A DNA stretch of 64,000 bases, taken from NCBI GenBank assembly GCA_947628695.1, contig CANRAV010000012.1, positions 1 through 64,000 of the forward strand. Direction: 5' to 3'. Made by a program: the position numbers and the translations under genes. Within the stretch, counting starts at the first letter, position 1, and each line of letters begins with the position of its first letter. The notes beneath the pieces were generated by a model. The model was not told where the DNA came from and made no database searches. It worked only from the letters and a program-made list of their open reading frames with translations. The DNA is from an uncultured Clostridia bacterium (GTDB lineage Bacteria > Bacillota > Clostridia > Oscillospirales > CAG-382). Of this stretch, positions 1 through 9,072 are shown in pieces.

Positions 1-2624
1 TGAACGGCAACACCTATGTTACCGGCGTTATCGAGCTTGAGGTTCGCAACTACGGCCTTGCAGAGGCTGAAGAGTCTTCCGAGGCTCCTGTTGAGTCTTC
101 CGAAGAACCTGTTGAGTCTTCCGAAGAGCCCGTAGAGTCTTCCGAGGAACCTGTTGAGTCCTCCGAGGCTCCCGTAGAGTCTTCCGAAGAGCCCAGCGAA
201 GAGCCTTCTGTTGACACCACCGAAGAGCCCTCCGAGGACAGCTCTGAAGAACCTGTTGTTCCGGCTGATTTGACATACACCGTTGCTATTACCGACAACA
301 AGGACGGCACCGTTACCGTCACAGCGACTCTCCCCGCAGGCGGGGTTGTCGGCGGCAAGATAGTAATTGTTCCCTCCGAGGATCTTACCTATATACCCGG
401 CACCCTCAAGACGATATTCGGCGGCAAGGCCGATTCCGCCTACGAAGTAGACGGCAAGGTTGGTCAGTGCGTTGAATTTGCAAGAGAAAACGCATACGAC
501 GTTGGAACTGTTGTATTCATGGCAAACTACACCGTTGCCGAGGGCGCGGAGATAACCGCAGACGACGTTACCGTGCCCGAGTGGTACCTTGACGACGCAG
601 ACGGCAAGCTTGCCGACCAAGACGACCGCGACGTTATCAAGGTCGTTGAGGGTGAGGAACCCGAAGGCGGCCCCGTAAACGCAGCAGCCTCCGCGAACGG
701 CGGTAAGTATCAGTACCAGACCGCATTCCCGAAGGGCGACGAAGACGGCATCACCTGGTCCGACGCAGCCTATAAGGACGGCAAGTGGGACGCAGAGGAA
801 GCGGTTTCCGTTTTCGGCACCGGCGAATTGAACGACGGCATCAAGGCCACCGGTCATTACAGCGACGCCAACTGGATGGGCATTATAAGGAACACCAATG
901 TTTATCCGACCTTTGACCTTGTATTCGACCTTGGCCATGTATATGGCGAGATCGAGTCCTTGAAGTTCAGCAACCTTTGGTTTGAAGGCAAGTATGTTGA
1001 CTGCGAGCAGGCTATTGATTCCGTAAACCTCCAGTTTGCAGGCGAAGACTTCAAGTTTGGCGACACCGTTACCGTTAAGGGCATCGTTTCCAAGGACGAA
1101 ACCCGCATGAGGACGATATACACCTCCGAGTTTGAGATAGACGCTTGGAACGTTCGTTACGTGCGCATTTCCATTCCGCGCAGCCATAACGAGACCCACC
1201 TTGACGAAATCGAGATAATGGCTTACGAAGAGGCTGTTACCCAGCCCGAAGAGCCGTCCGAGGAACCCTCCGAGGAACCCAGCGAAGAGCCTTCCGAGGA
1301 GCCTTCCGTTGACACTACCGAGGAACCTTCCGAAGAGCCTTCCGAAGAGCCTTCCGTTGACACTACCGAGGAACCCTCCGAAGAACCCAGCGAAGAGCCT
1401 TCCGAAGAGCCTTCCGTTGACACCACCGAAGAGCCCTCTGAAGAACCCAGCGAAGAGCCTTCCGAAGAACCCTCCGAGGAACCCAGCGAAGAGCCCTCCG
1501 AAGAGCCTTCCGAGGACGTAAGCTCCGAAGAGCCTTCCATAGACTACTCCGACGCTCCCGGCGACTATGACCCCGACGCAGAATACGCTCACGAGAACGA
1601 CTTCCGCACCGACGTTTCCGCCGCATACGGCGACTTTGACACCGACGGCGACGGCGAGAACGACTTTACGGGCGTTGAAGTTACCGTTAAGGTTGTAGAC
1701 ATCAAGGGCGAGTACGGCATTTACGGTATCGAGGGCTACCTCAACTTCAATGAGAGATACCTTACCCCGCTTTACACCTCCGACGCCGATTTGAACGGCA
1801 GTGCGAAGCCCGTTGCGGCATGGCCGACGGTAAGCAAGGACGGCGTTGACGTTCCTTGCGTTGAAGGCCTCTGCACGCCTTTCACCGCAGGTGACGGCAG
1901 GATAAGCATACGCTACATCTTCGACACCGAGACCTTTGCAGGCTACGGTGCGGATTCAGACCACAAGGGCGCAACCGAGGACGGCGCAATAGTGCTTAAG
2001 TACTACTTCAAGGTTAAAGCCGGCGCTTACAACACCAAGCTGACCTTCACCGTTCCGGACAGCCCCGCAGCAACCTCCTTCGCAGACGCGCTTCTCTACG
2101 CGCCCGTTTACGACGCCGATAACCCCTCTAAGCTGGGCAACGCATACGGCGAGGGCGGCGAAGCGGTTGTTGTTACCCCCGACGCCGAGGACTTCTTCAA
2201 GTTCAAGGAAGAGACCGGCCACGACGCAGTTATCGTTGACAAGGTAGAGTGCGAGATTACCTTCAAGGCGGGCAATATGACCGTTGAAGAGATCAAGGCA
2301 CTGTTCGTTGACGAAAATCTGGAGTTCAAGAACGCCGCAGGCGAGCCTGTGACCGAGGGCAGCATTGGCACCGGGTTCACCGTGACCTCCACCATCAACG
2401 GCCACACTAAGACGCTTACGGTTCTTGTTCTGGGCGACATCGACGGCGACGGCGACATCGACGAGGACGACTACAACCTGTTGAAGGATGCGGTTAAGGG
2501 CGAGAAGGAGCTTGAAGGCATGGCCTTCAGGGCGGCTGACGTCATCATCCCGAAGAAGAGACTTACCGCAAGGGATATTTCGAAGCTCCGCGCATTCCTT
2601 GACGGCGACACCGACACGTTCTAA
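1..2624 (+). CDS. Large secreted dockerin protein with Pro/Glu/Ser linkers (5' end outside window)
   Basis: The reading frame is open from the first bases (codon phase starts at base 3), so the gene begins before the window; a TTG at 270 is internal. Order seen: end of an unknown domain; a Ser/Glu/Pro linker (about 60-260); a beta-rich segment (270-640); a segment resembling an F5/8C discoidin-like carbohydrate-binding domain (about 690-1230); a second, longer SEEP-repeat linker (1237-1545); a cohesin-like beta-sandwich (about 1560-2090); a further beta segment; and a C-terminal dockerin. The dockerin has one good calcium loop (DIDGDGDIDEDD) and a degenerate second half. Known biology: dockerins bind cohesins on cellulosomal or cell-surface scaffolds. 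Inference: an extracellular adhesin or glycan-binding scaffold component. Domain names rest on pattern recognition, not a profile search. Confidence 0.8.
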   Translation, partial: NGNTYVTGVIELEVRNYGLAEAEESSEAPVESSEEPVESSEEPVESSEEPVESSEAPVESSEEPSEEPSVDTTEEPSEDSSEEPVVPADLTYTVAITDNKDGTVTVTATLPAGGVVGGKIVIVPSEDLTYIPGTLKTIFGGKADSAYEVDGKVGQCVEFARENAYDVGTVVFMANYTVAEGAEITADDVTVPEWYLDDADGKLADQDDRDVIKVVEGEEPEGGPVNAAASANGGKYQYQTAFPKGDEDGITWSDAAYKDGKWDAEEAVSVFGTGELNDGIKATGHYSDANWMGIIRNTNVYPTFDLVFDLGHVYGEIESLKFSNLWFEGKYVDCEQAIDSVNLQFAGEDFKFGDTVTVKGIVSKDETRMRTIYTSEFEIDAWNVRYVRISIPRSHNETHLDEIEIMAYEEAVTQPEEPSEEPSEEPSEEPSEEPSVDTTEEPSEEPSEEPSVDTTEEPSEEPSEEPSEEPSVDTTEEPSEEPSEEPSEEPSEEPSEEPSEEPSEDVSSEEPSIDYSDAPGDYDPDAEYAHENDFRTDVSAAYGDFDTDGDGENDFTGVEVTVKVVDIKGEYGIYGIEGYLNFNERYLTPLYTSDADLNGSAKPVAAWPTVSKDGVDVPCVEGLCTPFTAGDGRISIRYIFDTETFAGYGADSDHKGATEDGAIVLKYYFKVKAGAYNTKLTFTVPDSPAATSFADALLYAPVYDADNPSKLGNAYGEGGEAVVVTPDAEDFFKFKEETGHDAVIVDKVECEITFKAGNMTVEEIKALFVDENLEFKNAAGEPVTEGSIGTGFTVTSTINGHTKTLTVLVLGDIDGDGDIDEDDYNLLKDAVKGEKELEGMAFRAADVIIPKKRLTARDISKLRAFLDGDTDTF
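1237..1545 (+). repeat. SEEP/VDTTEEPS coding repeat (linker)
   Basis: About 100 codons of tandem SEEP and SVDTTEEPS units, with synonymous drift between units (gaa/gag, tcc/tct/agc). It encodes a stiff acidic linker between domains. A shorter related array (EPVESSE units) lies at about 60-260. Arrays like this can change length by recombination. Confidence 0.85.
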
Positions 2625-2646
2625 GTTTAACCATCACCAAATGCAG

Positions 2647-2684
2647 GAAGCTGCCGCACATCTTGCGGCAGCTTCATTTCGGTA
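2647..2684 (+). terminator. Stem-loop after the dockerin gene
   Basis: Perfect 12-bp stem (GAAGCTGCCGCA / TGCGGCAGCTTC) with a 5-nt loop, 22 bp after the stop codon. The T tract is weak. Confidence 0.6.
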
Positions 2685-2745
2685 AAGCGACAAAAGGGAG
2701 GTAAGCGAAGCGGCTGCTTTGACCGCTTTGCAAGGCTTTAAACAA

Positions 2746-3633
2746 ATGAAAACCACAAAAAAACTTATATGTTTTGCGCTGCTTGTCTGCCTTATGGCGG
2801 CGCTTTGCGCCTGCGGCGACGACGACGGGGGCGGTCCCGTCGTTGACAAAGACAACGGCTGGATTCTGACCGAGGACGGCACGCTGACCGTCGACCGCGA
2901 GGGGAGCATGCCCTCTATGAACACCGACGCTTACGACAAGTCGACCTGGTTCTCCGTGAAGAAGGACATCCGCCGCGTCATCATCAAAAGCGGTGCTACC
3001 GACATTTGCGACACCGCCTTTGCGGAGTGCGAGAACCTCGAAAGTGTCTCCATCCCGTCGACCGTCACCAAAATCGGCAACAGCGCCTTTGCGGACAGCA
3101 TGCGCCTTAAAAAGATAAGCATCCCGGAGGGCGTCACCTCCATCGGCACGCGCGCTTTCGACTCCTGCCGCGGGCTTGAAGAGGTCGAAATATCAAACAC
3201 GGTGACAAATATAGATTCTATGGCGTTTGTCGCCTGCGACAGCGTCGAGAAGCTGAGCATCGGCAGCGGGCTTAAGGCGATTGGCCACACGGCCTTCGGC
3301 TTCGGCCGGGTTGAGAGCATCGTTCTGCCGGAGGGCTTCGAGTCCGCCGGTGACAACGCCTTTGCGGGCTGCCTCTCCCTGAAGGAGATAAGCCTGCCTG
3401 CGTCTGTAAAGCAGCTTGGCGCGGACGTGTTCCCGTCGTGCCTTGAGGTCGTCAACTACGGCGGCACCGTTGCGCAGTGGGAGGCGCTGACGAAGGGCGT
3501 GCGCCTTAACGCCGCCGGCAAGGAGTTTTACATCTCCTGCAGCGACGGCAGCATCGGTACACCGCCGGCAGAGCCTTCTTCGGATGCCGAATCCTCTGAA
3601 TCTGCCGAGACAAGCGAGGCGAGCTCGGAATGA
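2746..3633 (+). CDS. BspA-type leucine-rich-repeat lipoprotein
   Basis: From ATG 2746 the product opens with MKTTKK, a hydrophobic core and a lipobox ending LCAC|G, so it should be lipidated and held at the outer face of the membrane. The middle carries LRR_5/BspA-type repeats (patterns such as AFAECENLESVSIPSTVTKI) at about residues 60-260; the C-terminus is Ser/Glu rich. A TTG at 2719 lies closer to the SD GGGAGGT (2696-2702) but would place nine residues before the signal peptide, so the start is uncertain. BspA repeats are common in surface adhesins of gut bacteria. The last four bases overlap the sirtuin start. Confidence 0.85.
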   Translation: MKTTKKLICFALLVCLMAALCACGDDDGGGPVVDKDNGWILTEDGTLTVDREGSMPSMNTDAYDKSTWFSVKKDIRRVIIKSGATDICDTAFAECENLESVSIPSTVTKIGNSAFADSMRLKKISIPEGVTSIGTRAFDSCRGLEEVEISNTVTNIDSMAFVACDSVEKLSIGSGLKAIGHTAFGFGRVESIVLPEGFESAGDNAFAGCLSLKEISLPASVKQLGADVFPSCLEVVNYGGTVAQWEALTKGVRLNAAGKEFYISCSDGSIGTPPAEPSSDAESSESAETSEASSE

Positions 3634-4364
3634 CGACCGAGGACGGTATAAGCAGGCTTAAGGAGCTGCTTGACGACGCGAAGTACGCGGTGTTCTTCGG
3701 CGGCGCCGGGGTTTCCACCGGAAGTGGGATACCCGACTTCCGCGGGACGGACGGGCTTTACACCGCCGCCGACGGCGAGTATGGCTACCCGCCGGAGTAC
3801 ATGCTAAGCCGCGACTGCCTCATAACAAAGCCAAAGCTTTTCTTTTCCTACTACCGCAGCCACATGCTGTACCCCGACGCGCGCCCGAACCCGGCGCACG
3901 TCGCGCTTGCGCGGCTTGAGGAGCGCGGGCTGATTAAGGCCGTCATAACGCAGAACATCGACGGGCTGCATCAGGCCGCCGGCAGCCGCCGCGTGTTTGA
4001 GCTGCACGGCACCACCGCGCGCAACTATTGCGAGAGCTGCGGCAAAACCTACGGCGTCGAGGCCGTCACTGCCACCGACGACGTGCCGCGCTGTACCCAC
4101 TGCGGCGGCATCATCCGACCCGACGTGGTGCTTTACGGCGAGGGACTGCCTACAAAAACCTTCCTCGGCGCCGAGCAGGAGCTATTCCGCGCCGACCTGC
4201 TTATAGTCGGCGGCACTTCACTAACCGTACATCCCGCTGCCGGGCTCGCCGGCGCCTTCGGCGGCAAAACCGTCATCGTCAACCTGTCCCCTACCCCCTA
4301 CGACTATAAGGCCGACGTCCTTATACGCGACCGCGTCGACGTCGTGCTGCCTCGGCTGGTTTAA
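3630..4364 (+). CDS. cobB: NAD-dependent protein deacylase (sirtuin, SIR2 family)
   Basis: 244 residues, a normal length for a bacterial sirtuin. Visible motifs: GAGVSTGSGIPDFR (NAD binding), TQNIDGLH, the catalytic His in ELHGT, and a four-cysteine zinc site (CESC...CTHC). The enzyme removes acyl groups from lysines using NAD+, giving nicotinamide and O-acyl-ADP-ribose. ATG 3630 overlaps the lipoprotein stop (ATGA), so translation is probably coupled. The pairing with a surface lipoprotein is unexpected; nothing in the sequence explains it. Downstream hairpins at 4381-4432 can terminate transcription. Confidence 0.93.
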   Translation: MTTEDGISRLKELLDDAKYAVFFGGAGVSTGSGIPDFRGTDGLYTAADGEYGYPPEYMLSRDCLITKPKLFFSYYRSHMLYPDARPNPAHVALARLEERGLIKAVITQNIDGLHQAAGSRRVFELHGTTARNYCESCGKTYGVEAVTATDDVPRCTHCGGIIRPDVVLYGEGLPTKTFLGAEQELFRADLLIVGGTSLTVHPAAGLAGAFGGKTVIVNLSPTPYDYKADVLIRDRVDVVLPRLV

Positions 4365-4377
4365 TTATTTTTATATT

Positions 4378-4796
4378 TTTGGGCGGGCTTACACCCGCCC
4401 TGAAATTTTTGAAGGGACTCGGTCCCTTCAGGGCGCTCTAATTAGAGCTTTTCAAATAATAAAGCTTTTTTAGCCAAAGGGTTAGCACCCTTTGGAATCC
4501 CGAGCTGGCAACGCAAGATGTGCCCATGCGATGTTTAGCTTGTCACACGTATGAAGCGCTTACTCTTTAGAGTGAAGAGTTGGTCTTGGTGCCGGAAGGC
4601 TCCATACGTGCGAACGGCCTAAACATCGCGTTGACGTAACCTGCGTTCCCAAATTGGGTTTCCAAAGGGCTGTGCCCTTTGGGCCTAAAAAGCCATATGT
4701 TTTGTTAAACATAAATTTGATAGCCCCCGAAGGGACCGAGTCCCTTCGTAAAATCCCGGACGGGCTGGGGCCCGTCCATAAAAAATAAAAAAGTCA
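4378..4796. repeat. Palindromic repeat element, full copy A
   Basis: About 420 bp with no gene, built as a long imperfect inverted repeat centred near 4580. Each arm holds, from outside in, a GC stem-loop (GGGCGGG.../...GGGGCCCGTCC), a GAAGGGACYSGGTCCCTTC hairpin, a CCAAAGGG/CCCTTTGG hairpin, and an inner CGTATG/CATACG segment. A near-identical architecture recurs at 14655-15062, and single arms recur at about 17075, 38316, 51596 and 56938. The outer hairpins can act as terminators for both neighbours. Confidence 0.85.
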
Positions 4797-4901
4797 CTAT
4801 AAAAACAAGAACCACAAGCCGCAAATACATACAAAATGCCACAGGCAAAAGTGCAAAAACTGTGGTATACTAAGGAAAAAGAAAGAAATCGGGAGCGTTG
4901 G

Positions 4902-6263
4902 ATGAACGACAGGGACGGTGCGGAGAAGCAATACCGAAAGATGACGGAGACGCCGATAGCGAAGCTTATAATGACGCTTGCGGTGCCGACTACGATAAGC
5001 ATGCTTATCACGAACATATACAACATGGCGGACTCGTACTTTGTAAGCAAGGTATCGCTAAGCGCGGGCGGCGCGACAAGCGTAGTATTCGGCGTTATGG
5101 GGATACTGCAGGCTTTTGGCTTTATGTTCGGGCACGGTGCGGGCAGCAACATAAGCCGTTTTCTCGGCAGCCGCAGGCAGGACGAGGCGGGCAGATACGC
5201 CACGACGGGGTTTTTCTGCGCCTTGGTTTGCGGGGTGCTTATCGGTGTGCTTGGCATAGCGTTTTTGACGCCGCTTATGTACCTTATGGGCAGCACGGAC
5301 ACCATTCTGCCTTATGCGAAGGACTATGCGCGCATGATTTTTATAGCGGCGCCTGCGATGACGGGCGGCTGCGTGCTTAACAACGTGCTTCGTTACGAGG
5401 GGCGGGCGACGCTTGCGATGGTCGGGCTGACGACGGGCGGGCTTTTGAACATGGCGCTTGACCCGCTGTTTATCTTCGTGTTTGGTATGGGCATCACCGG
5501 CGCAGGGCTTGCCACGGCCGTGTCGCAGTACATAAGCTTTGCGATACTGCTTTCCATGTTTCTGCTTGGCAAAACGCAAAGCAAGCTTCGGCCGAAGAAC
5601 CTCGATTTGCGGCCGAAAACGCTTCTTAACATACTGTCAACAGGGCTTCCGAACCTCGCAAGGCAGGGGCTTAACAGCGTTTCGACCATGGTGCTTAACG
5701 GCCAGGCGAAGGCGTTTGGCGACGCAGCCATCGCCGCAATGGGCTACGTCGGCAGGACGGGGAACCTGATTTTCAGCGTCGGCATCGGCATAGGTCAGGG
5801 CTTCCAGCCCGTGACGGGCTTCAACTACGGCGCAAAGCGCTTCTCGCGCGTGCGGAAGGGCGCGCTGTTTACGCTGTGCTTCGGCATGGCGATAATAGGG
5901 CTGCTTTGCGGCGGCTGCTTCGCGCTTGCGCCGTCCATCATCGGGCTTTTCCGCGACGAGCCGGAGGTGCTGTCGATAGGCGGGACGGGGCTTAGGATCC
6001 TGTGCGCAATGCTGCCGCTGCTGCCGGTCTCCGTCGTCGGGGCGATGCTTTTCCAAAGCATCGGCAAAAACTGGAGGTCTCTGTTGATTTCCGGCCTGCA
6101 AAGCGGGCTTCTGTTCATCCCGCTGTGCCTTGTACTGCCGCGCTTTTGGGGAATCAAGGGGATCCAGCTTGCACAGCCGCTTGCGTACCTGCTGGCGGCC
6201 GTCGTGGCGCTTCCGATGCTGCTTTCGTTTTTGCGCAAGCTTCCGCGGGAGGAGGAGCAATGA
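4902..6263 (+). CDS. MATE family multidrug/cation antiporter
   Basis: 453 residues, the usual MATE length, with about 12 hydrophobic segments and N-terminal motifs typical of the NorM/DinF superfamily (LAVPTTISMLITNIYNMADSYFV). It would export drugs or metabolites in exchange for Na+ or H+ across the cytoplasmic membrane. ATG 4902 is preferred over an in-frame ATG at 4836: it follows GGGAGCG and begins at the normal distance from the first membrane helix. The stop overlaps the start of the MBL gene, so the two are co-transcribed. Substrate cannot be read from the sequence. Confidence 0.9.
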   Translation: MNDRDGAEKQYRKMTETPIAKLIMTLAVPTTISMLITNIYNMADSYFVSKVSLSAGGATSVVFGVMGILQAFGFMFGHGAGSNISRFLGSRRQDEAGRYATTGFFCALVCGVLIGVLGIAFLTPLMYLMGSTDTILPYAKDYARMIFIAAPAMTGGCVLNNVLRYEGRATLAMVGLTTGGLLNMALDPLFIFVFGMGITGAGLATAVSQYISFAILLSMFLLGKTQSKLRPKNLDLRPKTLLNILSTGLPNLARQGLNSVSTMVLNGQAKAFGDAAIAAMGYVGRTGNLIFSVGIGIGQGFQPVTGFNYGAKRFSRVRKGALFTLCFGMAIIGLLCGGCFALAPSIIGLFRDEPEVLSIGGTGLRILCAMLPLLPVSVVGAMLFQSIGKNWRSLLISGLQSGLLFIPLCLVLPRFWGIKGIQLAQPLAYLLAAVVALPMLLSFLRKLPREEEQ

Positions 6264-7147
6264 GGGACATAAAGATAACGGACGTGCGCGCGCTTCCGGG
6301 CGACAGCGCGTTTTTGATAGACGACGGCAAAACGGCCGTGCTTTACGACACGGGCTTTGCCTTCACCGGTGACGCCGTTGCGGCAAATGTGAAGGCGGCG
6401 CTTGGCGGCCGTGGGCTTGACTACATATTTTTGACGCATTCGCACTACGACCACGCGCTTGGCACGCCGTACGTAAAGCGGGCGTTCCCGAAGGCGGTCG
6501 TCGTCGCGCATGAGTACGCCGCAAGGATTTTCGGCAAGGAAAGCGCGCGGGCGACCATGCGCGAACTGGACGCAAAGTTTGCGGAAAAGTGCGGTGTTTC
6601 CGGGTACGACGACCTTGTGGACGAGCTTTCCGCCGACGTGACCGTCGCAGACGGCGACACCGTGACGGCGGGAGACATGACGTTTACGGTTGTAGGGCTG
6701 CCCGGGCACACAAAGTGCTCTGTCGGCTACTACCTTGCGGAAAACCGCCTGCTTTTGGGGAGCGAGACCCTTGGCGTTTACTGCGGCGATGCGGTTATAC
6801 CGTCGTATCTGATAGGCTGTGGCATCACGATGCGCTCTATCGAAAAGGCCGCTGCCCTTGACACGGAAAGCGTGCTTGTGCCGCACTACGGCCTGCTTTC
6901 CGGCGGCGACGCGCGCAGGTATATAGCCATGGGCGCGGAGAGCGCGAAGACCACCGTCCGCGAGATAGCCGCCGTAATGGCGGCCGGCGGCACGGACGAG
7001 GACGCCTTCCGCTTCTTCAAGGACAAGTACTACAAAGGCCCCGTCGTCGACGTCTACCCCGTCGACGCCATGACGCTTAACACGTCCATAATGGTAAAGC
7101 TCATCCGCGCCGAGTACTTCTCCGAGGATGACGAGGACGCGCAGTAA
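6260..7147 (+). CDS. MBL-fold metallo-hydrolase
   Basis: 295 residues starting at the ATG that overlaps the MATE stop (ATGA). It has the metal-binding THSHYDHALG motif (HxHxDH), a later GHTKCSVGYYL segment that supplies another ligand His, and a downstream H in VPHYG. This is the glyoxalase II-like metallo-beta-lactamase fold. Substrate unknown; members hydrolyse thioesters, lactones, phosphodiesters and others. The overlap with the pump suggests coordinated expression rather than a known shared pathway. Confidence 0.88.
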   Translation: MRDIKITDVRALPGDSAFLIDDGKTAVLYDTGFAFTGDAVAANVKAALGGRGLDYIFLTHSHYDHALGTPYVKRAFPKAVVVAHEYAARIFGKESARATMRELDAKFAEKCGVSGYDDLVDELSADVTVADGDTVTAGDMTFTVVGLPGHTKCSVGYYLAENRLLLGSETLGVYCGDAVIPSYLIGCGITMRSIEKAAALDTESVLVPHYGLLSGGDARRYIAMGAESAKTTVREIAAVMAAGGTDEDAFRFFKDKYYKGPVVDVYPVDAMTLNTSIMVKLIRAEYFSEDDEDAQ

Positions 7148-7222
7148 CAAAACGCTGCGCTTTGCATATTTTCCGCCAAAAGCGCGCACACTAAAAAAAC
7201 TGCAAATTTATCGATAAATCTA

Positions 7223-7251
7223 TTGACATTTCAAAACAGTTCTGCTATAAT
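7223..7251 (+). promoter_or_regulatory. SigmaA-type promoter of TA module 1
   Basis: TTGACA (7223-7228), 17-bp spacer, TATAAT (7246-7251), followed at 7261 by the SD AGGAG. Confidence 0.85.
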
Positions 7252-7273
7252 GGCAGTGTAAGGAGTGATAACG

Positions 7274-7597
7274 ATGGCAGATATGACGGGCGCTATAAGG
7301 AACACGGTCTCGATAACGCAGTTCAATCGCGGCTTTGCCGGGAAGATATTTGAAGAGGTCAAGCGGGCAGGTGCGAAGGTGGTTATGAAGAACAACGCGG
7401 CGGAGTGCGTTTTGCTTTCCCCGGAAGAGTATGTTCGCATGGTGGACGAGGTGAACGACGCAAGGCTGCTTGCGATGGCGACCGAACGCATGGAGAAGGC
7501 CGATTTGTCGAAGGCCATCCCGGCCGAGGAGATGTATGCAAGGCTCGGCATAACCAGGGACGATATTGACGCTTGCGAAGACGTAGAAATAGAATGA
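7274..7597 (+). CDS. Phd/YefM-like antitoxin
   Basis: 107 residues from ATG 7274, six bases after AGGAGTG. The N-terminal half (ITQFNRGFAGKIFEEVKRAG...VVMKNNAAECVLLSPEEYVRMVD) follows the Phd/YefM DNA-binding fold; the C-terminal acidic half is the likely toxin-binding tail. The family neutralises a partner RelE/ParE-type toxin and represses its own promoter. The stop overlaps the next start (ATGA), the standard TA arrangement. Confidence 0.85.
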   Translation: MADMTGAIRNTVSITQFNRGFAGKIFEEVKRAGAKVVMKNNAAECVLLSPEEYVRMVDEVNDARLLAMATERMEKADLSKAIPAEEMYARLGITRDDIDACEDVEIE

Positions 7598-7923
7598 AGT
7601 GGGCTTTAAAATACCTTCCGGAGGCGGAAAGGGACTTCAAAAAGCTTGACGGCAGCCGGCAGGTTATGGTGACAAAAGCGATTGAAAAGGTGCAGGAAAA
7701 CCCGCTTCCCGCTCAGGAAGGCGGCTACGGAAAGCCGCTTGGGAACAAGCACGGGAGAGATTTGACGGGCTTTTTAAAGATAAAGCTTCGCGGGGCGGGT
7801 ATTCGCGTAGTTTACAAGCTTGTCCGCACACAGACGGAGATGCTCGTGGTAGTCATAGGTGTTAGAGCCGACGACGAGGTGTACGAAATAGCCGCCAGGC
7901 GTGCAGACAAGCACGGCCTTTAA
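7594..7923 (+). CDS. RelE/ParE-family toxin
   Basis: 109 residues. It has the family order of a basic N-terminal strand (MKWALKYLPEAERDFKKLD), a KAIEKVQENPLP helix, the KPLG...DLTGFLKIKLRG core and the strand pattern GIRVVYKLVR. RelE members cleave mRNA on the ribosome; ParE members poison gyrase. The sequence alone does not decide which. Translationally coupled to the antitoxin. A strong terminator follows at 7953. Confidence 0.87.
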   Translation: MKWALKYLPEAERDFKKLDGSRQVMVTKAIEKVQENPLPAQEGGYGKPLGNKHGRDLTGFLKIKLRGAGIRVVYKLVRTQTEMLVVVIGVRADDEVYEIAARRADKHGL

Positions 7924-7952
7924 GGGGCGCGCTTTTAACAAAAGGAAACAAG

Positions 7953-7985
7953 GCCGGGGGCATGGTGAGAGCCCTCGGCTTTTGT
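7953..7985 (+). terminator. Rho-independent terminator of TA module 1
   Basis: 9-bp stem GCCGGGGGC / GCCCTCGGC followed by TTTTG. Confidence 0.8.
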
Positions 7986-8001
7986 AATATATGGACGCAG
8001 G

Positions 8002-9039
8002 CTACGCAAGCTCGGCGTAAAGCTTCAAAAAGCACTCGGCGGCTCTGCGCGCGGCGGCCTTCGCCTCCGAAAGTGTGTTGCCGGCGCTGCCTATCTCAAG
8101 AAGCATTCCGCCGACCGAAAGCTGCTGGTTGTAGCTTGCCTTGCGGAGGTATATCGGACGCGCGAATGTGGGGAAGTCGTTAAGCAGGCGCTGGTACTTC
8201 GCTGCGGCGCAGAAGTTGTTTCGCCAGCCCGCGTGCGAAGCGCCCGCCTCGTTGGTGCCGACGACAAGCATGACCTGTGCGCACTCCTCGCCCTCTATGC
8301 GGCAAAGCGTCTTTGCGACACGGCCGTCCTTGTCGGTCACGGCGTCGCGGTGTATGTCCAGTATGTAGCGGATCTGCGGGTGCTTTGCAAGGTAGGCGGA
8401 AGCGGCTGCGCGGGAGGAGGCGTAGGCGTTTTCAAAGCTCGCCCTGTCGTGCATGGTGCGGTCGTGGAAGACCTCTATTCCGGCGTCCTCAAGCACCGCC
8501 GCAAACGCGTCTCCAACGGCGACAACCGTCTCCTTCGGGTCGTCGCTGCGGAAGTCCTCGTCCTCGCTGTAGCCCGCAGCGCCGTCGGGGAGGTAGGCCT
8601 CGCTCCCGTGGGTGTGAAGTATAAGCACGGCCCCTTCGCCGACGGAAAGCGCGCTGTTGGCGGCCGCAAGCGGGTACGCCTTGTAGCCCGTCTCGTTTGC
8701 CAAAAGCAGCTTTGCCTCCTCGCCCTCTTCGTAGCGGCACAGGTTCAAGGCCGACACCGCTATCACGTCCTGCGGCTCCGGCGCGGAAGGCGCGGGGTCG
8801 GGCACGGAAGGCAGGGGCCTGTCCTCTGCGGGAAGGCTGCTTTCCTCCGGCTGCGGCTGCGCGCTTTCCGGCGGATGGGAGTCCTCTATTTCGTAGTACG
8901 GCACGTACAGCTTGCAGGCCGCATAGCGCGCCACGTATTCGCTTACCTCGTCGGGCATCGCCGCGGCCGCCGTCGGCAGCACGGTAAGCGAGAAAACCGC
9001 TGCCGTGAAAAGCAGCAGGGAACAGCGTCTGTTGTTCAC
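8002..9039 (-). CDS. spoIIP: Stage II sporulation protein P (amidase/endopeptidase)
   Basis: 345 residues with an N-terminal membrane anchor or signal (residues 7-27), a Pro/Glu-rich linker, and a catalytic domain carrying the SpoIIP motifs LILHTHGSEAY, YILDIHRDA and the late NQQLSVGGMLLEIGS. SpoIIP cleaves septal peptidoglycan with SpoIID and SpoIIM during engulfment of the forespore. GTG start with GGAGGG eight bases upstream. It follows gpr by 33 bp, the same order as in Bacillus subtilis. Confidence 0.93.
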   Translation of the reverse strand: MNNRRCSLLLFTAAVFSLTVLPTAAAAMPDEVSEYVARYAACKLYVPYYEIEDSHPPESAQPQPEESSLPAEDRPLPSVPDPAPSAPEPQDVIAVSALNLCRYEEGEEAKLLLANETGYKAYPLAAANSALSVGEGAVLILHTHGSEAYLPDGAAGYSEDEDFRSDDPKETVVAVGDAFAAVLEDAGIEVFHDRTMHDRASFENAYASSRAAASAYLAKHPQIRYILDIHRDAVTDKDGRVAKTLCRIEGEECAQVMLVVGTNEAGASHAGWRNNFCAAAKYQRLLNDFPTFARPIYLRKASYNQQLSVGGMLLEIGSAGNTLSEAKAAARRAAECFLKLYAELA

Positions 9040-9072
9040 GTTTTTCGCCCTCCTTCACGGCATTATATGCGC

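Noticed and set aside
1237..1545. Regularly spaced short repeats reminiscent of a CRISPR array
   Set aside because: The units are in-frame codons for SEEP/VDTTEEPS with no unique spacers.
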